Assembly: GCA_007753915.1 (NCBI GenBank) | Contig: CP036352.1 | Coordinates: forward strand, 1,612,001 to 1,676,000 | DNA from: Phycisphaerae bacterium RAS2 | GTDB lineage: Bacteria > Planctomycetota > Phycisphaerae > UBA1845 > UTPLA1 | Direction of reading: 5' to 3' | Length of the DNA: 64,000 nucleotides | Shown here: one piece after another, positions 56,989 to 64,000 of the stretch | Position numbering within the stretch: position 1 is the first letter of the stretch | Layout: each line of letters begins with the position of its first letter | Made by a program: the position numbers and the translations under genes | The notes under the pieces: model-generated | What the model saw: the letters and a program-made list of their open reading frames with translations, nothing else | What the model was told of the DNA's origin: nothing | Databases searched by the model: none

Positions 56989-57410
56989 GTTGCTTTGCCC
57001 TTTCCTGTGCGTCGTGGCCTCGGTAACTCTGCATCAATGCGAGCCGCTCGTGAGGACCGTCGAGCAATCCTCGTGCCAATCGGCACGGCCGCCCCAGCCG
57101 CGACAACCGAACCCCGACTACCTGTCTCAATTATACCACGCCTTTTCCCGGCCCCCGAGGAAGACCACCGCGAATTCACCAGTCATCCACGAGAATCTTC
57201 ACCCACCCGTCGCTTTCTCCCATAACGCCGGCCCATTGCTCTTTCATGCGGCCCACATTCATTGGGCCTGTTCCGATGTCGTGATGCGGCATCCGCAATG
57301 GCGGCACTCGCTCCGGCGGCGCAGGGCCCCGCACCACGCCTGGCGCAACGAATCTGCGACTGTCGCTTGGAGCTTGGATTTCCGTCAACGATTGACTGGC
57401 GTTGCGCTGA
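56989..57410. other. Intergenic region with no gene seen
   Basis: About 420 bp between the PEP-CTERM gene and the AAA ATPase gene. Open frames are antisense-type and lack start sites. No hairpin terminator is evident. Confidence 0.4.
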
Positions 57411-58763
57411 TCACATGATCGTGAAATAAACACTCGCCGCGTAATCGTACAACTCCGGCGTCACGCGCAGCGGTTCGCCGAGATACAGGCAGCGGTTGCG
57501 CACCTGAAGCAGCAAGTCGCGCGGCTGACAGCAGCGGAACGGCCGGCCCTTGGCCTTGTAGTGAGTTTCGACGACGTAATCGAGCGCGTCGTAGAACTCC
57601 TTGTTCAACTCGAAGCCCATCTTCGGGGCGACGAAGTCAAACAGCTTGCGATACTGCTCTTCGGTCGGATCGGGCACGTTGATCTTGTATGGGATACGCC
57701 GCAGAAATGCGTCGTCGCAAAGATCCTTCGGCTCCAGATTGGTCGAGAAGACAATCAACTGGTCGAAGGGCACGCGCAGTTTCTTGCCGTTCGGCAGCGC
57801 CAGGAAGTCATATCGCTTTTCCAACGGCACGATCCAGCGGTTAAGCAATTCAATCGGCTTCATCCGTTGCCGGCCGAAGTCGTCGATGACCAGTGTGCCG
57901 CAGTTGCTTTTTAGCTGCACCGGGGCTTCGCAGGTCTTGCTCGTGCTGTTGAACTGCACTTCCAGCGCGTCCATCGTCAGCTCGCCGCCGACGACGATCG
58001 TCGGCCGCTTGATGCGTACCCACCGGTCGTCGAGCATCTCGTGCTTGTAGATCGTGTTCTTGCGCACCGAGACCTGTTCGTGTGCAGCCGGGTCAAACAG
58101 CTTGATGATGAGGCCGTCGACGATCAGGCAGCGCGGGATGTAAATCTCATCGCCGAAGCAGCGGGTGATCCGCTCGGCAATGCTGGTCTTTCCGTTGCCG
58201 GGGTAGCCGTAGAGGAACATGCCGCGGCCGGAGTTGATGGCCGGGCCGAGCACCTGAAACATTTCGTGTGACACAAGCAAGTCATCAAAGGCCCGTTTAA
58301 GGTCATCGGCCTGGGGCGTGACGGTGGTGATCGTCTGCGCCGTGACGCCGGCGATGTAGGCTTCGACGGGGACGGGGGCCGGGCCGACGTAAAGCGATTC
58401 GAGCATGAAGCGACGCGCGCGATCCTTGCCGGCATCGGTCAGGGTGTAGCAAAAATCGTCGAGGTGTGCGGTGCCGGTATAGACGACGATCTGCTGAAGC
58501 TTGAGGCCGGCGAGGTATTCGATCACCGGCGCGGTCGGAAGGCACAACTCCTCGGCAATCTGGCTGCCGACGGCCGATCCGACTCCGGCGAGGTATTTGA
58601 GGATCAGCGACTCGACGACAGCGGTGTCCAGTCCGGCTTCCTTGAAGTCCTTTGGTGGCTTGGGCACGAAACCGTTGGCCGCCTTGGGCTGGGGGGCGGA
58701 CAAGCCGTTTGGATCGCTTTGTATCGGTGCGAGTTCGGGCTTGGCGGGTGCGGCGACGCTCAT
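57411..58763 (-). CDS. AAA-type ATPase with N-terminal winged-helix region
   Basis: The 450-residue protein has a Pro/Ala-rich start and a helical domain with a winged-helix look at residues 45-115 (LILKYLAGVGSAVGSQIAEEL, then CYTLTDAGKDRARR). An AAA ATPase follows with Walker A GYPGNGKTS (186-194), Walker B LVIDDFGRQ near residue 295 and a sensor VFSTNLEPKDLCDDAFLRRI. I do not recognise the exact family; planctomycetes carry such ATPases near pilus or secretion genes, but here neighbours are unrelated. ACAGGAG precedes ATG 58763. Confidence 0.75.
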   Translation of the reverse strand: MSVAAPAKPELAPIQSDPNGLSAPQPKAANGFVPKPPKDFKEAGLDTAVVESLILKYLAGVGSAVGSQIAEELCLPTAPVIEYLAGLKLQQIVVYTGTAHLDDFCYTLTDAGKDRARRFMLESLYVGPAPVPVEAYIAGVTAQTITTVTPQADDLKRAFDDLLVSHEMFQVLGPAINSGRGMFLYGYPGNGKTSIAERITRCFGDEIYIPRCLIVDGLIIKLFDPAAHEQVSVRKNTIYKHEMLDDRWVRIKRPTIVVGGELTMDALEVQFNSTSKTCEAPVQLKSNCGTLVIDDFGRQRMKPIELLNRWIVPLEKRYDFLALPNGKKLRVPFDQLIVFSTNLEPKDLCDDAFLRRIPYKINVPDPTEEQYRKLFDFVAPKMGFELNKEFYDALDYVVETHYKAKGRPFRCCQPRDLLLQVRNRCLYLGEPLRVTPELYDYAASVYFTIM

Positions 58764-58933
58764 GGGTTGAACTCCTGTCGCATGAATGTACGAAGGTAAG
58801 AGTACGAATCATTCAGCGCGGTCGCGCGCGTCCGAATCTAATTCGGTCTTGTCGAATGATGGCTTGATCGAAGGGAGATCGGCGCGCGGCGGCGTCCCGT
58901 AATGGCGGGGCGGGTGCGGTGTTGTGATCGGTG

Positions 58934-58939
58934 TATAAT
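58934..58939 (+). promoter_or_regulatory. -10 box of aroC
   Basis: A perfect TATAAT ends 8 bp before ATG 58948; no good -35 and no Shine-Dalgarno. Transcription would start 1-2 nt before the start codon. Confidence 0.5.
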
Positions 58940-58947
58940 CCGGGCCT

Positions 58948-60123
58948 ATGACGCAACTCGATTATCGCACCGCGGGAGAATCGCACGGTCAGGCGTTGAT
59001 CGCCCTGGTGGAGGGCATCCCGGCGGGCCTGAAACTGGATGAAAACGAGATCAACGCTGCGCTGCGCCGGCGGCAGGGGGGTTACGGCCGCGGCGGGCGG
59101 ATGAAGATTGAGCAGGATCGCGTGAACGTGCTCTCCGGCGTGCGCCGAGGTGTCACGATCGGGTCACCGATCGCCCTGCAAATCGCAAACAAGGACTGGC
59201 GGATTGACGAGGCGCCGGAGATCAACCGCCCCCGGCCGGGCCACGCCGACTTCGCCGGCTCGATGAAGTGGCTTACAGCGGACTGCCGACCGGTGCTGGA
59301 GCGCGCCAGCGCGCGCGAGACGGCCGCTCGCGTTGCAGCCGGCGCGGTGGCGGCGATGCTGTTGCGCGAGTTCGGCATCGACGTTGCAGGCTACGTGACA
59401 CAAATCGGCGATGTGGCGGTCGCACCGGATGTGTCGGGCGAGGCGGTGGGGGACGTCGCCGAGATTCGCAAGCGGCGCGACGGAAACGACGTGTACTGCG
59501 TCGATCCGTCCACAGCGCCGGCCATGATCGAGGCGATCAAGGCAGCGAAAGCGGCGAAAGACACGCTGGGCGGAGTCGTGGAAGTCACGGCCACCGGACT
59601 GCCACCCGGACTGGGGAGTTGTACCCAGTGGACGGAGCGACTTGACGGAAGGCTCATGGGCGCGGTCGGTGCGATTCAAGCCATCAAAGGGGTAGAGATC
59701 GGACTGGGATTCGGCTGTGCATCCCGCCCGGGAAGCGACGTGCACGATGCGCTGAATTTCGACCCGGCGCAGCGAGAATCGTTCAATTTGGGCTTTATTC
59801 GTCGAACGAATCGAGCGGGCGGCCTTGAAGGCGGCATGTCGAACGGGATGCCGGTTGTCATTCGTGCCGCGATGAAGCCCATCAGCACACTCTTGCAAGG
59901 CATGGATAGCGTGAATCTACGCACACTTTGCCCCGAACGCAGCGACTATGAGCGAAGCGATATTTGCTCGGTCCCGGCGGCGAGCGTCGTGGTCGAAAAT
60001 GTTGTTGCCTTCGAGTTGGCACGGGCCTTCCTTGAGAAGTTCGCCGGTGATACCATGGATGAAGTGCGGGCGGCCGTTTCGAGTTTCTTGCAGGCGGCCC
60101 GTAGCCTGTCTACCTCGCCGTAG
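58948..60123 (+). CDS. aroC: Chorismate synthase
   Basis: This FMN-dependent enzyme converts EPSP to chorismate, the last common step of aromatic amino acid synthesis. Signatures present: GESHGQALIALVEGIPAG, RRQGGYGRGGRMKIEQDRV, RPRPGHADFAGSMKW, RASARETAARVAAGAVA and RAGGLEGGMSNGMPVVIRA. The length of 391 residues is in the normal range. The AsmA-like gene follows after 38 bp. Confidence 0.97.
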   Translation: MTQLDYRTAGESHGQALIALVEGIPAGLKLDENEINAALRRRQGGYGRGGRMKIEQDRVNVLSGVRRGVTIGSPIALQIANKDWRIDEAPEINRPRPGHADFAGSMKWLTADCRPVLERASARETAARVAAGAVAAMLLREFGIDVAGYVTQIGDVAVAPDVSGEAVGDVAEIRKRRDGNDVYCVDPSTAPAMIEAIKAAKAAKDTLGGVVEVTATGLPPGLGSCTQWTERLDGRLMGAVGAIQAIKGVEIGLGFGCASRPGSDVHDALNFDPAQRESFNLGFIRRTNRAGGLEGGMSNGMPVVIRAAMKPISTLLQGMDSVNLRTLCPERSDYERSDICSVPAASVVVENVVAFELARAFLEKFAGDTMDEVRAAVSSFLQAARSLSTSP

Positions 60124-60161
60124 CCGGCCGTTCTGCGCCGCCGCAGTTGTGAGTCAAGTGT

Positions 60162-61703
60162 ATGATTCTGACCGGTCGAAGCCGAGTCGGTCTCGCAATT
60201 CTGGCAACCCTTCTCACAGGCGGGTCGATTACCTTCACATCGGCCTATGGTCTGCGTATCGGCAGCGAATCCTATCGGCGAGACGTGGAGATCGACCTCA
60301 CCGAGTTCTTCGAGATGCCGTGCGATGTCGGCAACATTCGCGGGAGCACGTTCAGCAGCCGGGTCTTTGAAGACGTCAGCATATTTCTGCCCGATCGGCG
60401 CGATCGAATTTTCCACTGCAAGTCGGCGATTTGGGAAGAGGAAGGCCGCGGACCGAACCAACGTCATGCCTTGAGTCTGCACGATGGAGTCCTGCTGCTC
60501 GGCAGCGACCGGTGGGAGCGCGGGGACTATCGCCAGGTGTTTGAGTCCGGTTTGGGGCATGATTTTGAGGACCTTCGGCTGGACCGCGTGCAGATGGATC
60601 GGTTCGAGGTCGCGTTCGCGCGCGGCGGCGTGTCGATCCGATGTTGCAACACCTCCGGCACGATCGACATGTCGGATCCGCAGGATGGCGTCGCGCGGCT
60701 TCACGCTTACGAGCTCAACGGTCACGCGATCAGCCAGGGCGTGCAGATTCACTCGCGCTTTTCGCCGCGGCGAGGTGTTCAGGTGCGAGAGGTGCTCCTG
60801 ACGCTGCCTGAAGTGCCTCTTTCCATCATTGGCCTGGACAGCGTCATGGGCGTGCCCGTCCGAAGCGGCCGATTCGCAGGAAGCGTGCAGTTCACCAACG
60901 TGTCCGACAAACCCGAGCTTTGGTTGCGCGGCGACCTGCGCGACGCGAACCTGTCGGAATTGACCTCGAGGTTGCCGATCGGACCGATCGAGGGCGCGTT
61001 GAGCGTCACGGTCTATGGGGCACGCGTCGCTGATTCGGTGGTGACAGACTTGCGCGGCGAGGGGCGCATTCGGGACCTGGTGCTGGCGCCTTTCGGACGC
61101 GTCGCGACCGGCGAACCGCTGGATGGCCGCGCCACGTTGGAAGTTGACGATGTCGATATTTCGATGGGGACGATCCATCGGCTTCGCGTCAGCGGGGCGG
61201 CTACCGATCTGTCGATCGAACAGTGTCTGAAGCCGTGGGGGCGCGGCAAAGCCACCGGCCGAATGTCGATCCGCATCAATAACCTGAACATCGCCGAAGA
61301 CAACATTCAGTCGGCAGACATCGTCGTGACCATCTCGCCGCCGTCAGGAGCGCCGGGAACGATTGATCGAGACCTTGTGCTTTCGCTTGCGAAGTCAGCT
61401 CTTGACTTCACATGGCCTTCGATGCTTCCGCAGGACATGCTTCCCGCTTCGATCGAGTACCGGGAGTTCGGCGTTCGACTGCTCGTGCAGGATAATCAAT
61501 TGCAGGTGCTCGGTACGCACGGGCGCGGCGGCAATACGATCCTGACCATTGCTGTTGGCGGTGTGCCGTTCGAGGTACTCCGCGGGCAGAACGAGCGGTA
61601 TGACCTTCAACCTTGGATCGAAGATTTCTGGAAACGCGTTCGAGGTGTGAACGAGGAGCAAATGCGTGAGTGGCTGAAGTCGAGAGCGTCCTCGGGTTCG
61701 TGA
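60162..61703 (+). CDS. Exported AsmA-like protein of unknown function
   Basis: The 513-residue protein has one N-terminal membrane helix (VGLAILATLLTGGSITFTSAYG). Then comes a long all-beta region with repeated short strands of the kind found in AsmA/YdbH-type envelope proteins (GRATLEVDDVDISMGTIHRL, GRMSIRINNLNIAEDNI). A C-terminal helical part ends in VRGVNEEQMREWLKSRA. A role in lipid transport or the envelope is an inference from shape only. It may be cotranscribed with aroC. Confidence 0.6.
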   Translation: MILTGRSRVGLAILATLLTGGSITFTSAYGLRIGSESYRRDVEIDLTEFFEMPCDVGNIRGSTFSSRVFEDVSIFLPDRRDRIFHCKSAIWEEEGRGPNQRHALSLHDGVLLLGSDRWERGDYRQVFESGLGHDFEDLRLDRVQMDRFEVAFARGGVSIRCCNTSGTIDMSDPQDGVARLHAYELNGHAISQGVQIHSRFSPRRGVQVREVLLTLPEVPLSIIGLDSVMGVPVRSGRFAGSVQFTNVSDKPELWLRGDLRDANLSELTSRLPIGPIEGALSVTVYGARVADSVVTDLRGEGRIRDLVLAPFGRVATGEPLDGRATLEVDDVDISMGTIHRLRVSGAATDLSIEQCLKPWGRGKATGRMSIRINNLNIAEDNIQSADIVVTISPPSGAPGTIDRDLVLSLAKSALDFTWPSMLPQDMLPASIEYREFGVRLLVQDNQLQVLGTHGRGGNTILTIAVGGVPFEVLRGQNERYDLQPWIEDFWKRVRGVNEEQMREWLKSRASSGS

Positions 61704-61908
61704 GAGTCTTGGAGGGTTCGGTGCTGATGGTTATTGCTGAGGTTTCCTGCGAGGAAATTGGTCAGACAAGGACCGCGGGCGAGTGCGGCCTGGTTGGGCA
61801 GAAAACCGGTCGAATAATACAAGATTCGTCGCCTGCGGGAGTTATGGACTGCAGGGCAGAAGCATTCGCCTTGCCTGGATTGGGTCAAAGAATCCTGATC
61901 GAAGCGGG

Positions 61909-61935
61909 TGTACAGCGTACAGAACTCAATATAAT
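61909..61935 (+). promoter_or_regulatory. Promoter with overlapping palindromic operator
   Basis: TGTAC-AGC-GTACA (61909-61921) is a perfect 13-nt palindrome. TATAAT (61930-61935) follows, so the palindrome covers where the -35 element should be. The next gene is the small HTH protein at 62014, which could regulate itself from here. Confidence 0.45.
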
Positions 61936-62013
61936 TGCCGGCGCTGCTTGAAGCAGCAATGGCTCGCACCGCAACCGGCGCCCAGTGCGCCCTAGGGAGA
62001 AAGGGTCAATTAC

Positions 62014-62298
62014 ATGGCAGATATTTTCACAGTGGAAAAATCGCAGCTTCGTCGGTTGATGACGCTTTGCCGGCATCTTCAGCCGAAGACGGGCACGCCC
62101 ATTTCCCAGTTGATGACGAAAGGCAAGGCGTCGCGCCGGACGATCTACCGCGACTTTTTGAGTCTGAAGGACTTCGGCATCAAAGTCGATCTCTGCCAGG
62201 GCGGGTACTACATTCGCCAGTCGACCGCCAAGTGCAAGCAAATGTTTTCGGACAACCTGCGAAAGTCTCTCGATAAGATGATCGCCGGTTGCATGTAA
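62014..62298 (+). CDS. Small helix-turn-helix protein
   Basis: The 94-residue protein is almost entirely a winged helix-turn-helix of the DeoR/HTH_11 type (GTPISQLMTKGKASRRTIYR, then DFLSLKDFGIKVDLCQGGYY), as found at the N-terminus of WYL regulators, but with no effector domain. It should be a DNA-binding regulator. AGGGAGAAAGGG before ATG 62014 is a strong Shine-Dalgarno. The palindrome at 61909 is a candidate target. Confidence 0.75.
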   Translation: MADIFTVEKSQLRRLMTLCRHLQPKTGTPISQLMTKGKASRRTIYRDFLSLKDFGIKVDLCQGGYYIRQSTAKCKQMFSDNLRKSLDKMIAGCM

Positions 62299-62433
62299 GT
62301 CGACCGCAGCGCTTGGCCGCGCCGGATCCGGCGTCAAACTCTCGCGCTTGACGTCGCCCTGGTGACCATCGAACGCCACTCCGCTCGGGTATCTGCACCC
62401 CCGGAGTGGGGACGGTAGTCGCCAGGTTTCGAC

Positions 62434-63306
62434 TTAGACGATCGCAACAAACTTGCGGATGTTGCGAATGAGGGCGTCGGCCGAGAGCGGGCGCGACAAG
62501 TCGAACGGCAGGAAGCTGCCGTGATTGTGTTCACTGGCCAGGATGATCAGCCGATCGAACAGAAGCACGTATCCCATCTCCTGCGGTTGATGCCCGGTCA
62601 TGAACACGTCGACATCGAGCTTGGCCGCGAGGGCGTCCAATTGCTCGTGCGAATGCCGGCGCCCCCAGACGAGATTGAAAATGCTGCGATCACTGGCGAG
62701 CGCCTCGCGAGTGGGCGCGCGCTCGAAGATCGAGTAATCAAAGTCCGCCATGTCATGCGCGTTGGGCAGCGAGTGCGTCATCCAGACGCGGTTCTCTGTT
62801 CGCACGGCCAGCGCGAACGACGCGATGAACTCGTTCAACGCCGACAGCACGTCGGTCGCGCGAGCATCGCCATACGCCGCCGCCACCGATCGGTTGAACT
62901 CGTCAATCACCGCGCGACCGTTCTTGGCGATCGGGTAGCCGGTCAGTTGGGCCAGCTCATGGTTGGATTGCAGGAAATGAACCTGCTCCGGGAACTGGCA
63001 CTTGTATCGCGCTGCCGCGAGCGCCAACTCGTGTGAGCGATCGAGTTCGCGCGTGTTCAGCTCGGCGTGCACCAGTTCATGCAAGATGACGTGCCGCGCG
63101 CTGGCACGGTCGAGCATCGCATAATGCGTGAGCTTGTCGAAGTTCTTCCGATTGCCGTGCAGATCCCCGGTCATCACGCATTGACCGTATCCGGGAAGGG
63201 CGATGATGCCGCCCTGTCGGAAAGGGTCCTCGCGATTCAGGGCCGCGGCCTGGAGGAATGCGTCGATGGCGGCGGGGGCGTCGGTCTGGGGGGCGAACAT
63301 ACTCAC
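62434..63306 (-). CDS. Calcineurin-like metallophosphoesterase
   Basis: The 290-residue protein carries metallophosphoesterase metal-site motifs: GDLHGNRKNF (the GDxHG box), FLQSNHELAQ (GNH-E type, here SNHE), and a late GHQPQEMGY. The first-shell motif DxH before GDLHG is not obvious, so the site may be variant. Related enzymes are PPP-type Ser/Thr phosphatases or nucleotide hydrolases. The ATG overlaps the kinase stop as ATGA, so it is translationally coupled to the kinase and is likely its opposing phosphatase. Confidence 0.8.
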   Translation of the reverse strand: MSMFAPQTDAPAAIDAFLQAAALNREDPFRQGGIIALPGYGQCVMTGDLHGNRKNFDKLTHYAMLDRASARHVILHELVHAELNTRELDRSHELALAAARYKCQFPEQVHFLQSNHELAQLTGYPIAKNGRAVIDEFNRSVAAAYGDARATDVLSALNEFIASFALAVRTENRVWMTHSLPNAHDMADFDYSIFERAPTREALASDRSIFNLVWGRRHSHEQLDALAAKLDVDVFMTGHQPQEMGYVLLFDRLIILASEHNHGSFLPFDLSRPLSADALIRNIRKFVAIV

Positions 63307-64000
63307 GGTGTGGTCTCCGGGCCGCTGCGACGCTCGGTCGTATGAGGATTGATGATTTCCGAAATCGCGGAGTAGTCAAGGGAGTCGTCGCTCGTCGGCG
63401 GTAATACGGGAGTTGCAGTGCTTACGTCCGCCGAGGCGGTGGGTTCGGGATTCTCGCGACAGGCCTGATCCGCGTGACGCTGGGCAGCCGGCAACAGGGG
63501 GGCCAATCGACCGGCGATTTCGGCCATGTCCTTGGGCCGGACGGCGCGATCGTAGGCGCAGCAAGCCATGACCAGCCGGGAGAGGGCCGGCGGCAGGGTC
63601 GGTTCGAGGTCTATGGGAGCGGGCGGTGGCTTGTTGGAACTGGTCTGTGTGCCGCGGGTGCGCCCGTGACGCGTGATGAGCGTCGGAAACGTCTGCCCGG
63701 TCAGCGCCCAATAGAGGGTGGCGCCAAGGTTGAAGACGTCGGTCTGCTGGGTCAGCGAGCGTCGTTCGACCTGCTCGGGGGCGATGTAATCCGGGGTGCC
63801 CTGAATGCGTGGCTTGCGATGACCGATTGGGCAGCTCTGGCCGAAGTCGATGATCTTCACGGATCCGTCCGCACTGATAATGACGTTTGTCGGTTTAATA
63901 TCGGTATGAAGGATGCCCGCCTGATGCATGGCGCCCAGCCCCTCGGCAATCTGGATGAACAGGCGTAGCAGATCATCCAGCCGCTCGGGCCGGCGGCGAT
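63303..64000 (-). CDS. Serine/threonine protein kinase, C-terminal part
   Basis: The reading frame enters from the right edge, so the N-lobe is missing. Visible motifs: catalytic loop HTDIKPTNVI (HRD-type with Thr for Arg), DFG in IIDFGQSCP, and APE in YIAPEQVERRS. After GxP the activation segment and helices (DVFNLGATLYWALTG) are normal. The last 80 residues are Pro/Ala-rich and low complexity, perhaps a linker. A non-RD kinase of the Hanks type in an operon with a phosphoesterase. Confidence 0.88.
   Translation of the reverse strand, partial: RRRPERLDDLLRLFIQIAEGLGAMHQAGILHTDIKPTNVIISADGSVKIIDFGQSCPIGHRKPRIQGTPDYIAPEQVERRSLTQQTDVFNLGATLYWALTGQTFPTLITRHGRTRGTQTSSNKPPPAPIDLEPTLPPALSRLVMACCAYDRAVRPKDMAEIAGRLAPLLPAAQRHADQACRENPEPTASADVSTATPVLPPTSDDSLDYSAISEIINPHTTERRSGPETTP

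Overview
The window reads as a high-GC chromosomal segment of a planctomycete, most likely near Phycisphaerae. This rests on characters seen together: an outer-membrane style lipoprotein set, a PEP-CTERM protein, an FG-GAP protein ending in a dockerin-like Asp-rich tail, a PrkA kinase, a DUF4846 protein, a very large Reg_prop hybrid kinase, and a complete Tad/Flp pilus locus. No rRNA, tRNA, CRISPR or prophage was recognised. Gene density is high on both strands. Mobile DNA is limited to one RAYT-type transposase and short REP-like palindromes.

Layout. 1-8.6 kb: partial MaoC hydratase, MtfA-type peptidase, an orphan MotA/TolQ/ExbB-like protein, nadB, membrane and DUF4846 proteins, a TPR protein plus a lipoprotein (possible Tad accessories) and a secreted PDZ protein. 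9.3-21.1 kb: Tad pilus locus in the order flp, tadV, tadE, cpaB, secretin, vWA/TadG-like, cpaE, cpaF, tadB, tadC. 21.2-25.2 kb: FAD-dependent dehydrogenase, then an ABC ATPase and MCE protein of an Mla-type lipid transporter that has no permease beside it. 25.3-25.9 kb: RAYT transposase between two perfect 27-nt inverted repeats. 26-37.6 kb: acnA, rlmN, a LuxR response regulator with a 1541-residue hybrid kinase, and prkA. 37.7 kb: a structured RNA that looks like 6S RNA. 38-44.6 kb: small exported protein, class I aminotransferase with a KamA-type radical SAM enzyme, FG-GAP/dockerin protein, and three small or membrane proteins. 45-53.7 kb: DUF5117/DUF4953 zinc metalloprotease, topA, M14 carboxypeptidase lipoprotein. 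53.8-55.7 kb: ribH-nusB-ftsY. 55.8-64 kb: REPIN-like element, small secreted protein, PEP-CTERM protein, winged-helix AAA ATPase, aroC, an AsmA-like exported protein, a small HTH protein, and a phosphoesterase translationally coupled to a Ser/Thr kinase that runs off the right edge.

How it fits together. The central functional unit is the Tad machine: pilin, prepilin peptidase, pseudopilins, secretin, ATPase and inner-membrane platform are all present. Housekeeping genes are interspersed (NAD, riboflavin and chorismate synthesis, TCA cycle, SRP receptor, topoisomerase). A recurring pattern is a good -10 box 6-8 bp before the start codon with no Shine-Dalgarno (mtfA, nadB, DUF4846, rlmN, FAD dehydrogenase, ribH, aroC), which suggests frequent leaderless mRNAs. 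Other genes have strong Shine-Dalgarno sites. All functions are inferred from motifs read by eye; no database search was run.
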